Source: Vittaforma corneae ATCC 50505
Lineage: Eukaryota > Microsporidia > Nosematidae
Direction of reading: 5' to 3'
Assembly: GCF_000231115.1 (NCBI RefSeq)
Contig: NW_006889841.1
Span: 13,606 to 77,605 of the forward strand
Length of the DNA: 64,000 nucleotides
The notes under the pieces are model-generated. The model saw nothing but the letters and a program-made list of their open reading frames with translations. It searched no databases and was not told where the DNA came from. Numbering within the stretch: position 1 is the stretch's first letter; each line of letters starts with the position of its first letter. Shown piece after piece: positions 10,556 through 19,516 of this stretch. A program made the translations under genes and the position numbers.

Positions 10556-11842
10556 TTACAGTAGCAGAAAACTCCTTAAATACTCTATTCTGTATCCATT
10601 ATTTTGCAGAAATTCTTCATTTTCATTCATCCAGCTTTCCGAATCTGTTTGACGAACTTGCTTCAGAATCATGTAGGCTACCACCGAGCACTCGTCCTTC
10701 CACTCCAAAAAGCTCACTAGCTCTTCCTCCAGCCTCTCTACACTTTCGTCATAGCCAAAGACTCGCCTTGCATTCATCATCAAAATTCCCAGGTAATACA
10801 CATGAACGGCGCCCTTATCTGACAGAATTTTTGGATAGAGCTGTGTCAGAATGAAGGTATTGTACGTGTAGTCCCAGTCTATATAGTGACATAGCATTCG
10901 CAGGCAAAATCCTCTCTCAATGGAATCAGCGAGTATAATTTTTCTGTCTTGGTCAAATAGCCTATGCTTAACAAGAAAATGCGAAAGACTCTCCCAGAGA
11001 CTTATTTCCGGAGTAGAAAGATTGAAATTATCTCTTATCAAATTTAGATGCTCTGCAACTTCCGAATCTTTGAGTATGTTTCCATCAATACATAACTGGT
11101 GATACATAATTTTTTTAATAACTTGGCTAAACACATCATTTTCAAGATCGAGATTGTTAAACAGAGCGGCGGCAATTAAATTCAACTTGGAATGGCTGCT
11201 CAGCTCCAGAACAATATCATGGAAAATAACAAGCTTGTGCTTATAGGCCATCTCTGAATTTATCAAGAAAATTGTCGAACAAATCTGGTTTAGATTTAAA
11301 GTATTGACATTGTCCAGAATATACTTGACAATCCTGTCCAAATTGGCTTCTATGAACTGCTTTAGGGGATTTTTTGCTTTCATAACCTTTTTATTGAACA
11401 AGGAAAATTCGTATGTCGTTTCGGCATAATCTACAAACTTTTTAAACGTAAAATTCAGCTTGAATTCCATATTCTTGGATTTCTGAACGAAGATATCTTT
11501 AATTTGCGAGATTATCTCTGCTGAATCGCAGGGTGTACAGACACTCTTGTGAAAGCTTCCATCAGCAGGCTTGCGAGGCGATATGGGTGTTTTTGCTTCA
11601 GTATTAATATCTTCTGAAGAGCATGCTTCAATTCCTGGCAACGACACTGTCATTTTAGTTTTTATCTTCTTCGCATGTTCGCAATTCTCACAACCAACAC
11701 CGGATTTCTGCTCTTTAAGTTTTGACACCAGTGCATTAATGATGATTTCTTTGGAATGGAGCTCAGACTTCAAGTCTGCAATTATTTTTTCAAGACTCTT
11801 AATCTTCTCTTTGCATTCTTTTGCGGTATTATCCACTACCAT
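10556..11842 (-). CDS. Unrecognised coiled-coil/helical protein
   Basis: A 428-residue protein. Residues about 5-45 form a coiled coil (KEKIKSLEKIIADLKSELHSKE), followed by a CxxC pair (GCENCEH), a polar linker to about 115, and a long all-helical domain to the end that contains several isolated Cys residues. No catalytic motif is visible. I start it at 11842 because CCCC lies seven bases upstream on the coding strand; an upstream in-frame Met at 11890 lacks the signal. It is convergent with the actinin-like gene across a 260-base spacer. Function unknown; the architecture would fit a structural or adaptor protein. Confidence 0.65.
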   Translation of the reverse strand: MVVDNTAKECKEKIKSLEKIIADLKSELHSKEIIINALVSKLKEQKSGVGCENCEHAKKIKTKMTVSLPGIEACSSEDINTEAKTPISPRKPADGSFHKSVCTPCDSAEIISQIKDIFVQKSKNMEFKLNFTFKKFVDYAETTYEFSLFNKKVMKAKNPLKQFIEANLDRIVKYILDNVNTLNLNQICSTIFLINSEMAYKHKLVIFHDIVLELSSHSKLNLIAAALFNNLDLENDVFSQVIKKIMYHQLCIDGNILKDSEVAEHLNLIRDNFNLSTPEISLWESLSHFLVKHRLFDQDRKIILADSIERGFCLRMLCHYIDWDYTYNTFILTQLYPKILSDKGAVHVYYLGILMMNARRVFGYDESVERLEEELVSFLEWKDECSVVAYMILKQVRQTDSESWMNENEEFLQNNGYRIEYLRSFLLL

Positions 11843-12145
11843 TAACTTGGGGCAACAGAAGTCAAAATATAAAGATAGTGTAGCCTTCAATAAATAGCTA
11901 TAAAATCAATCGACCCACAATTTCAAAATCAGCACTAAAGACGTCAGACAGTTGATTAAAATCATTTTACTTTCTGGTCTTGCTACCTATTTAGATAGTA
12001 ATTTATGCATATTAAACAGACAATTCAGTACCTTAATGAGTACGCTGTGCGGCACGCATATTTACACCAGCAATCAATGAAATGGTAGCGTCTATATAGC
12101 TTGTTTTAAACAATTTCAATGCAGCTTTTAACCCTCAAACGACAT
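11843..12145 (-). other. 303-base spacer
   Basis: Between the coiled-coil unknown and RPC3, both on the minus strand. It contains the GGGG (CCCC on the coding strand) at 11849-11852 that marks the start of the coiled-coil gene. Nothing else is recognised. Confidence 0.5.
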
Positions 12146-13354
12146 TTAATTCAATCCATAGCTTAGTACTAGATGATCCGTTGCAAGTGAAATAAAATCC
12201 GAAGTCCATACATTGTAGTTGTTCATGCAATCTTCATTTAAATAGTTCAAGGTCCAGCATTCGTTGATCTTTTCAAGCTTACCGCAAATATGTTTTTCTA
12301 TTCTTTTTAAAATGGACAAGCATGCGTGGCTCGTGTCCACAAACCATGAGTGCTCAATTCTAGATCCAGAAGTGTAATCGCCAATACATCTCTGTGAGAT
12401 CATGCCAAGCCTCTGAAGAGATAGCAATGCTGTTTTTACTTTATTAATGCCTAGCAATGAACGAATCGTTATATCTTTGTCTTCAACTAGAGGCTTGTTT
12501 AAAATCATATTAAAAATCCTTCTCATACTTGAATCTTTAATTATTAAAGACAGCTTATAGGCTTTTAGGGTATTTTTGGGTAAGCCGAAGAAGTACGATT
12601 TCCTCTCATCCATTCCTTGTGTAATTACATTAGCTGAGCAAAGATACTTCAGATACTCATCTATATTTTCTCTTTCATTAACCAAAGAGCCTTTGTCTGA
12701 GATCAAAACTTTAGTTGAGTCTAAGTTATCAATAATGCTGTCTCTATTGCCAGACTCGCACTTAAGAAGAGCCTTTAATACCGAACCAGCTGCTTCGTTG
12801 TATCTTCTCGACACATACTTGACTGTCTCTTCTTCAAAGATCTTCTGATCTAACAAACTAAAATTTACAGTTAAAAATTTGTTGGATGGCTTAAACTGCT
12901 TTGATGAATTACACGAGTCCATTTCTGATGTTTTGGTGGAAAATACTTCAATTTTTAATATGCCTGCATTTATAAGATCATCTACAACCGTGCTAGTCTC
13001 ACTATCCATGTTTTCGCCCGTTTCCTTGAATGTTCCATTGACCATAATCTTTGAAAAGTACTTGGCATGCTTTGATGAATAGTTCTGCGATACGTAACTC
13101 AGGTACACAGAAAAATACATTCTTCTCTTTATCATGCTCTTTAAAACACTGTATTTATAAACCTTTTCAAATATAAAAAACTTTACAATTCTTCGTTGAA
13201 TGAGCAAAGATAAACCGTCGGTCAGATCCTCATCAGAAAGTTTAGTTGCCGATTGAATTTGTAAATATGTGGATGAGTTGCATTTGAGGAGAAACATACC
13301 TATTGTCTTTGGAATTGTTCCGTAGTCGCTGAGTATAAGCTCTTCAAGTGACAT
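12146..13354 (-). CDS. RPC82: DNA-directed RNA polymerase III subunit RPC3 (RPC82-like)
   Basis: A 402-residue protein with winged-helix character. The N-terminus has the RPC82 arrangement: short helix, 'GTIPKTIGMFLLKC', then a wing-like unit ending 'LSLLIQRRIVKFFIFEKVYKYSV', matching the family's 'aL..LiqhnlV.y' segment. A later unit, 'IRSLLGINKVKTALLSLQRLGMISQR', reads as the last winged helix of the family, followed by an aromatic 'SWFVD'. In yeast and human this subunit, with RPC6 and RPC7, recruits TFIIIB and opens promoters. The protein is shorter than yeast (654) or human (534) versions, in keeping with a compact genome. The ATG at 13354 directly follows CCC. It is divergent from the next gene over only 83 bases. 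Confidence 0.72.
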   Translation of the reverse strand: MSLEELILSDYGTIPKTIGMFLLKCNSSTYLQIQSATKLSDEDLTDGLSLLIQRRIVKFFIFEKVYKYSVLKSMIKRRMYFSVYLSYVSQNYSSKHAKYFSKIMVNGTFKETGENMDSETSTVVDDLINAGILKIEVFSTKTSEMDSCNSSKQFKPSNKFLTVNFSLLDQKIFEEETVKYVSRRYNEAAGSVLKALLKCESGNRDSIIDNLDSTKVLISDKGSLVNERENIDEYLKYLCSANVITQGMDERKSYFFGLPKNTLKAYKLSLIIKDSSMRRIFNMILNKPLVEDKDITIRSLLGINKVKTALLSLQRLGMISQRCIGDYTSGSRIEHSWFVDTSHACLSILKRIEKHICGKLEKINECWTLNYLNEDCMNNYNVWTSDFISLATDHLVLSYGLN

Positions 13355-13437
13355 GGGATGGCCTCAAAAAGAAAAACTAGTCAAGCATTGACATTTCCCT
13401 CCAAAATTTGATAATCCAGAATGGATAACAAGGGCAC

Positions 13438-14544
13438 ATGCTAAGAGACTTTAGATCTAAAGTGAAGAAAGCTAAAGTGCTTAGCTTGAAAAAGAAAGAC
13501 ACAAAGCAATCATCTTCGGAGGAACACAATAGAGAGATAATATACTGTTCGGACTTGGGAAATGCTCCTCTGGTTCAGACCCCGGTATCCTTGAGAATTG
13601 AGCACTCCAGCAAGCTGCAGAACATATCCTCGAACAGTATACTTTCAAGTAGCATATTAGATTGTGATTCAAGTAGTATACTAGAGAACAACACTGCACT
13701 AAAGGATATTTCGAATGAATATAGGCCGATTGATAATCTAGATCTAAATACGGGAAATTTCCAAAGCACAAAGAAACCATCCACATTCAACAGCACATTT
13801 ACGTTCGACAGTTCAGTAAAAATATCTGAAAACCCATTTGATATTTTCAATGGATCACTAATTAAAATAGAAAAACCAATTGAGGAGCCAACAAAGATTG
13901 CAAGGCAAAAGACGACAGATGAGTTTATACTTTCTGGTCTTAAGAGGATGAGGTCGCAATCTAATGAGTTTAAAAATATAAGAATGACTGGCATTTTTAA
14001 TAAAGTGACCGTTGTTTCTAAAACAGAACTATCGATAGATTCCAAGAAATACTATAAATTTCCCTTTGACATCTCCGTCATAAACGATGAGTCAGCCATT
14101 TTTGGCACAATCAAGGAGGAGTTTGTCATAGCTTTCTCTTCGGCATATTCAAACTACAGAAAATTTGGAGAATCTTTTAAAATTCTAATAAACGAGGAAG
14201 TATTCAATTTTTCAAGTACGGTTTCTTGCCCAGCATCATGCTCAAAGTTGTTAAAGTCCAACGATATTAAATATACTGTGGAAAATGGCATAGCAAAAAT
14301 TGATCAAGATGACACGGGGTTGGTTTATGATGTCATTATGAATTTAGATATTCCAAAAGGTAAGCGTGCTCCTTTCATCCTATCAAAATTTGAGTTCGAA
14401 AACGGCATTGTCTTCAGAACCAAGATACAAAAAGGACCAGTTATAAGGAACAAAGAATGCATTGAGTATTCATACATATTGGTTGGGCCACTTGACACAT
14501 CTGATTTTTCCTTTGACGACTCTGTCATCCTGGAATATTTATAA
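13438..14544 (+). CDS. Possible DONSON-like replication protein
   Basis: A 368-residue protein. The first 165 residues are polar and Ser-rich (a likely disordered region with basic 'KVKKAKVLSLKKKDTK'). The last 200 residues are a beta-rich folded domain. The stretch 'FSSAYSNYRKFGESFKILI' followed by 'EVFNFSS' and 'SCSKLLKSNDIKYTVENG' resembles the DONSON/Humpty-dumpty core, where a Tyr/Arg segment is followed by a strand with 'FTVLFR' and then by 'GLR..L...GI.FS'. DONSON helps assemble the replicative helicase in animals. This is a weak, pattern-based match; it could be another beta-sandwich family. The start follows GGG by three bases. Confidence 0.4.
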   Translation: MLRDFRSKVKKAKVLSLKKKDTKQSSSEEHNREIIYCSDLGNAPLVQTPVSLRIEHSSKLQNISSNSILSSSILDCDSSSILENNTALKDISNEYRPIDNLDLNTGNFQSTKKPSTFNSTFTFDSSVKISENPFDIFNGSLIKIEKPIEEPTKIARQKTTDEFILSGLKRMRSQSNEFKNIRMTGIFNKVTVVSKTELSIDSKKYYKFPFDISVINDESAIFGTIKEEFVIAFSSAYSNYRKFGESFKILINEEVFNFSSTVSCPASCSKLLKSNDIKYTVENGIAKIDQDDTGLVYDVIMNLDIPKGKRAPFILSKFEFENGIVFRTKIQKGPVIRNKECIEYSYILVGPLDTSDFSFDDSVILEYL

Positions 14545-14837
14545 GCATGTAAGATTAAAACATCACAATTGATATCTGTTTATTGCTTAAGTACATGACT
14601 ATTTTCAATCTACTCTTCTGCGTTTAATTGTCCTGTTCACTATTTATCGCCATTGTGAGGCATTCATGAGCCTGCATAGCTCTTTGCCTTGTTTTTACAT
14701 AGCAAGACTAGTTTCAAACCGAATCTTGCATTCTTTTGTTTACTGCAGCACATCTTGCAGTAAGGAATTTGTAGCTTAATTAGACTTGTTTAAAGCTCTG
14801 AACCTTTGCTAACTATAGTTTTTCAGAAGAATCCCAA

Positions 14838-17420
14838 ATGACGGAACGAAAAAAGAAGAAGCTGGAACAAGACGTAGGTAGCATCAGAGAACTCCTTGAA
14901 GCATTGAAAAACATGGAAAAAGAGAGCAGTGCAAAATACGAAGCTGCAAATTTTGTGAGCGAAGTCAAGACATGCTTGGAGAATCTTAAAGACAGAGAGA
15001 CGAGGCCATATGCTATTTTAGCAATTTCTCAGATATTTAAACTTCTAAAATCATCATCCAACATGTTTTCTACCATTTTAGATGATGATGCCTTGAACTT
15101 TATCTTTGAGTCTGTTCTTAAATGCATTACAGAAGACAAAGCGGATATTTCTGGATTTGTTTCTGAGCTAATCTTCATCCATTTCAAGAACACTCAAATA
15201 ATTTGGAAATTCTTCGAGGCGTATACAAAAACAGCATTTAACAGAGAAATGCTGAAACAAATACTGGCCATGTTTATTGAAACCAGTAGCGACAGGGAAA
15301 TGCTCGTTGGCATGGTTCTTAAGAAGTACGATTCATATCTGGATTTCATTCCAAGGATCATAAAGTATGTCGATGTTGAGAAACTTGATGAGGATTTGTA
15401 TGTTAAAATCTACTGCGATTGCCAGTTTTTCAGAGAAAACACAGAACCAAGAATTGTTAAGGGCAGAAAAAGACGAGGTTTTATTGAAAATGCATTAGAT
15501 CTTCATCCTGAATTTGTACTTAAGAACTACATTAGGGATCGGGACCACAGGATTAGGATTCTACTTGCTGGAAAAGTCTCGTTTTCCAGTGAACCTTATT
15601 TCAGCATTTTACTGAACGATTCGGAAGATGAAGTAAGACTAGCGCTATTGAAGAGAATGAACTATTTCAACGTACCGCCCACTGTCTCTGACAGATTGCT
15701 CGATAAATCAGCAAGAATCAGGGAGGAGCTTTTTAGAATGTATCGAGAATTGATACACCAAATGAGAATAATTGATAGTTCTCATAGCTTGAAACTATTT
15801 GAAGATGCATCAGATCAGCCAGCCATTGTGGACGGAAAGCTCGGATTTCAGAAGGAACATGCCGAGCTTTCCTTGGATGAAATGTATGAAAAATTTACAA
15901 AGTTCTTCTCAAAGCTTTCTGAAGGTTGTCTTACCTGTTTTTCAGAAGAATATATTTCTGAGATTAGAAGATCTGGTTTTTCTTTGGAATTTCTGTCTAA
16001 AAACGAAGATGTGCCGGGTCTTCGCGTCTTTCTCAAGACCATGTGTATCACTAATTTCAACCAGATTCCAGCACACTTAAGAAGCTTCTGTCTTGAATAC
16101 ATGTTTGCAGGCACCCTTAATGACGCTCAAATCAGGGAATGTATTCAAAATAACGTCTTTGAGGTCTTGAAATACATCGCCGATCCGTACCATTATTACG
16201 ATTTACTGCTAGAAAAGACATTGACCTCCACTGACATGGGCTCTGTAGAAGTAATAGTTGAATTTATAAAAGAAATGCTTAGCTTTAAACCACTGATTAG
16301 ATCGAAAAAGAACATGCCGAGTAATGATACTTTGAGGGATACTGTTGTTGGGGATTCGGATATCTTGAATTCTATGGATATGCTAACGTCCAATGAGATA
16401 TTTATAAATTCGCATACCAAAGCCAGTACCGAGTTTGTTGAAATGATAACTGCAAAGATAGGCTCTGAGGTTGACTATTCCTGTCTCTATTTCTTCGTTT
16501 ATAAATGTCGATCTGACCCGCGCACCATTCAAAGTATATTAAAAAGTAAAGCCAATGTTTCTGAAAGAATTAGATTGTTGATTTATTTAAATCTACCTGA
16601 AACTCTTGGATCATTTGTGGATTTAATTCTGAGATGCAAACTAGATTATAGAACTCAGCAGTTTATTCTTTTGAGGCGAACCACTACGTCTGCACTGATA
16701 TATTTTCTAAGTACAGGACATGTCTCAATTTCCAATTCTTCCTTTTTCATTAAAGCAATCAAGTGCTGTCTGGCGTCCTCAAGCCCAGACAAGGTGGAGT
16801 ATGTCTTCAAGAGATATGTAAAGTCTGTAAAAGAATCGGCTTTCAATGTATTTTACTCCATATGCTGGATACTCAAGGGCTACAGTGTTACCAACATTGG
16901 CGATCAAAATAAAGATACAGACAATAGTAGCTTCCATGAAATTAAAAACAGCATTGCTAGCGCCAGTGACCATGCCACTCATAATAGTAGCATTGTTGAT
17001 AGCAATGACAGTTTGGTGTTAAATCCTATGATTGCTGAGAGCACAAAGCCTTCAGCTCATTTTGATGCACCAAGACTTACAGACACCGTCGTAACTTTGC
17101 CTAATGCAGCTGACGAAAGCCTCAAGAATCCTAATATTCTAAGCAAAACCCAGGATGGCATCAACGAAAACACTGCTATGCCAATAAAGGATCTGGCTAG
17201 TGAAGGTTTGAAAAGTAACAAGTCGGATGAGCACCGTAAATCCTCAAAATTAAGATTGACAAAGCAAGACAAAATGTTGCAGTGTATTTGTAATGCTGTG
17301 GTTAGTGCGAGAGACGGACAGTGTATTGACATAGCCTTTAATCCCACGAAGCATGGATTTTTTAAACTGCGTGACTGCCATGTTGATATGGTTTCATATG
17401 GACAAGTGGTTTATGAATAA
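14838..17420 (+). CDS. HEAT-repeat protein, Pds5-like cohesin factor (tentative)
   Basis: An 860-residue alpha-solenoid. The N-terminal 300 residues repeat amphipathic helix pairs with Asp/Arg turns typical of HEAT repeats (RDRDHRIRILLAGKV, DSEDEVRLALLKRMNYF, DKSARIREELFRMYREL). The layout 'KDRETRPYAILAISQIFKLL' near residue 55 resembles the conserved first HEAT of Pds5, where chromosome-bound cohesin is regulated. Residues about 690-810 are polar and low in complexity, then a short conserved-looking C-terminus follows. The length is less than yeast Pds5 (about 1277). A condensin or other HEAT subunit is possible. The TAA stop overlaps AATAAA at 17416-17421. Confidence 0.5.
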   Translation: MTERKKKKLEQDVGSIRELLEALKNMEKESSAKYEAANFVSEVKTCLENLKDRETRPYAILAISQIFKLLKSSSNMFSTILDDDALNFIFESVLKCITEDKADISGFVSELIFIHFKNTQIIWKFFEAYTKTAFNREMLKQILAMFIETSSDREMLVGMVLKKYDSYLDFIPRIIKYVDVEKLDEDLYVKIYCDCQFFRENTEPRIVKGRKRRGFIENALDLHPEFVLKNYIRDRDHRIRILLAGKVSFSSEPYFSILLNDSEDEVRLALLKRMNYFNVPPTVSDRLLDKSARIREELFRMYRELIHQMRIIDSSHSLKLFEDASDQPAIVDGKLGFQKEHAELSLDEMYEKFTKFFSKLSEGCLTCFSEEYISEIRRSGFSLEFLSKNEDVPGLRVFLKTMCITNFNQIPAHLRSFCLEYMFAGTLNDAQIRECIQNNVFEVLKYIADPYHYYDLLLEKTLTSTDMGSVEVIVEFIKEMLSFKPLIRSKKNMPSNDTLRDTVVGDSDILNSMDMLTSNEIFINSHTKASTEFVEMITAKIGSEVDYSCLYFFVYKCRSDPRTIQSILKSKANVSERIRLLIYLNLPETLGSFVDLILRCKLDYRTQQFILLRRTTTSALIYFLSTGHVSISNSSFFIKAIKCCLASSSPDKVEYVFKRYVKSVKESAFNVFYSICWILKGYSVTNIGDQNKDTDNSSFHEIKNSIASASDHATHNSSIVDSNDSLVLNPMIAESTKPSAHFDAPRLTDTVVTLPNAADESLKNPNILSKTQDGINENTAMPIKDLASEGLKSNKSDEHRKSSKLRLTKQDKMLQCICNAVVSARDGQCIDIAFNPTKHGFFKLRDCHVDMVSYGQVVYE

Positions 17421-17421
17421 A
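17416..17421 (+). terminator. AATAAA poly(A) signal overlapping the stop codon
   Basis: The stop TAA (17418-17420) of the HEAT-repeat gene is embedded in AATAAA, implying cleavage very close to the coding end. Confidence 0.55.
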
Positions 17422-17577
17422 TGATTGTGCTACAGATATTCTAATTAAGGTTTGTATTGCTGCATTGCCAATGTCTAAGTAAATGCATTTTCAGCATTCA
17501 ACAAAGGCATTAGACCTTATATATTTAAGAAACACGCTGTGTAGTTAAACTGTTTTGCATAAAGATTGATTTATTAG

Positions 17578-18909
17578 CTATCTCTGATCAAAAATGCAAT
17601 CAAAAATGTTAGAGTTTTCTTGGTCAAGTTGGAAAAATGAATCTATTATGCCACGTCTATGTTTTTTGGTGTTGTAGTTTGCAAGACAGATGAGTGGGAT
17701 TGTGTCTGACGATTCGGAGTTTGCCATGCCATTATGCAGGACTTCTTCGTCGTAGATGTAAGGTTCAAATAGCTCACAAATTGACGGCAAATTCTCCTCA
17801 AAGATCTTAATTGGAAAGGTGGGCATGGTCCTTTCAAATAATGTTGACAGTCTGTCTTCGTGTTTTTTATAGTGCAGTGAGCACATTTTGTAATGAATCG
17901 GATATATTTCCGATTCAAAAATATGAAGATCTTCCACATTTACGTAGTAGTCAAAAAATGGGCCGCCACAGAATGAACACTCCTGGACACTTAGAAGGTA
18001 GTCAATCAGTGGTGCAGACACACTTTTTCTTAATGGTAGATTCTTCCGAATTATATTTCTGGCCACTGTTTCGGCCAATGTTATTTTACCCTTAATTTCA
18101 AAAACTTTTCTGTTTTTCAGGTTTAAGGAGCAGCCCGAGCAATTCAAGCTGAGAAGAAACGGTAGTTTGAAAATTTCTAGTGGAACGCTTTTGATTTTGT
18201 TATTTGAGAGATTCAGGTACTTTAAGGATTGCATTTTGCCCAAAAATGTAGGAACCTCGATCAAAAGGTTATTTGCAAGCTGTAGTGTATTTAGTCTTTT
18301 GAGACAAACGAGAGATTTGGGAAGCATCCTTATTAGATTATGGGACAGGTCAATCTCCCTTAGCTCCTTGCATAATCCGATCTCCTCTGGAATCTCAGTT
18401 ATTCTGTTTCTTGATACAACTAGCATCTTTAGACCTCTTAGCTGGCCTATTCCATATGGCAAGTATCTGAGATAGTTACAGCATATTTGCAATATGGTTA
18501 TTGATTTGTGCTTGCACACTATCTCGTTTAGCTCTACCAAGTAGCTTCTGCACAGATATATCTGCTTGTCTTCTGCACTTATCTCCATTTTTAATTCCTT
18601 TGTGTCACTGCTGGTAATTAATGCATTTTGCAGGGTTTTCACAGGATTTAAAATTTTTTTAAAGATCTCAATTTCGTTTTTGGTTAGTCGCTGCGGAGGT
18701 TCTTTGGTGTTTAGCTTGCATGTGACAATAGAGTTGAACGTCTCCAATGCTAATGCTAGTTCTATGTCGGGGAATTTTGTTTTACTCTTCTTGGTTTCAT
18801 AGGGGTAAAGATGGTCTGGCACATCGTGGAATCTATACAAATTTGGCGCATTTCTGTTTGTTTTTCCCACTACTACAGTTTCCTTTGGGAGGCTTAGTCC
18901 TGTCCCCAT
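17578..18909 (-). CDS. Leucine-rich-repeat protein with Cys/His tail (LRR-1)
   Basis: A 443-residue protein. Residues about 130-265 carry roughly six typical LRRs (LxxLxLxxNxIxxIPxxI), e.g. 'LKMLVVSRNRITEIPEEIG' and 'LKYLNLSNNKIKSVPLEIF'. The N-terminal 125 residues are polar. After the repeats there is a Cys/His-bearing tail (CSFCGGPFF... then MCSLHYKKHED), which looks like a small metal-binding module. No signal peptide or membrane span is seen, so it is probably intracellular. Such LRR proteins act as protein-interaction scaffolds; the partner is unknown. It is divergent from a second LRR gene with a comparable tail across 607 bases. Confidence 0.8.
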   Translation of the reverse strand: MGTGLSLPKETVVVGKTNRNAPNLYRFHDVPDHLYPYETKKSKTKFPDIELALALETFNSIVTCKLNTKEPPQRLTKNEIEIFKKILNPVKTLQNALITSSDTKELKMEISAEDKQIYLCRSYLVELNEIVCKHKSITILQICCNYLRYLPYGIGQLRGLKMLVVSRNRITEIPEEIGLCKELREIDLSHNLIRMLPKSLVCLKRLNTLQLANNLLIEVPTFLGKMQSLKYLNLSNNKIKSVPLEIFKLPFLLSLNCSGCSLNLKNRKVFEIKGKITLAETVARNIIRKNLPLRKSVSAPLIDYLLSVQECSFCGGPFFDYYVNVEDLHIFESEIYPIHYKMCSLHYKKHEDRLSTLFERTMPTFPIKIFEENLPSICELFEPYIYDEEVLHNGMANSESSDTIPLICLANYNTKKHRRGIIDSFFQLDQENSNIFDCIFDQR

Positions 18910-19516
18910 ATAGCTGGTAGTTCCGTTTGATTTTGATAGTCTCTGTTACTTCCAAGAGTTTCAAAGGTGAAACCAGCAATTTTATTAACCTATTGTAACG
19001 GTAATCCAGAGAATTGGCCTATGATATTGCCAAAACGAGAGCTGTAGGTTGGTATGTTCAAGCAATCATAGGTTCAAATAAATTACAGGTTTAAATGAGT
19101 TATGTTTCAGAAACCAGTATGAAAGCGCCGATAGGAGAACATGGCAGGCAAGCAAAGTATAAAACAATTTATTGGCAAATGAAATATAAGCATCTCATCA
19201 ATACTAAAGACCAATGAAAACCGGTCGTTAGAGCGTAGAACTATGATTGCAGATCAAAGATCATAGAGTATGTTCCTACTAAGTACTCCCCAATGGAGGT
19301 CCAAGAAGAGCAAAAAAGCTATTCTAAAAATTAGGTCATTGGTTTTATGTGTCTTAGGTGAGGTGTTGTTGGTGCTGAAGTCAAATAAAAATCATATAGA
19401 CATAAATTTTCAACACAAATACAAACTCAACTTATTTATTCACAAATTAAACACTGCTGAATAGCTAAATATTAGCTTTTGACTTAAATGCCGTCTATTT
19501 ACAAACCTGAAACTGC
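18910..19516. other. Shared 607-base upstream region of the LRR pair
   Basis: Intergenic region between the two divergent LRR genes. No clear CCC triplet sits right before either ATG, unlike most genes here. No RNA gene or repeat was recognised; short open frames inside have no support. Confidence 0.5.

Noticed and set aside
19000..19140. tRNA-like 'ggttcaaat' word in the LRR spacer
   Set aside because: No matching acceptor, anticodon or D-arm pairing around it.
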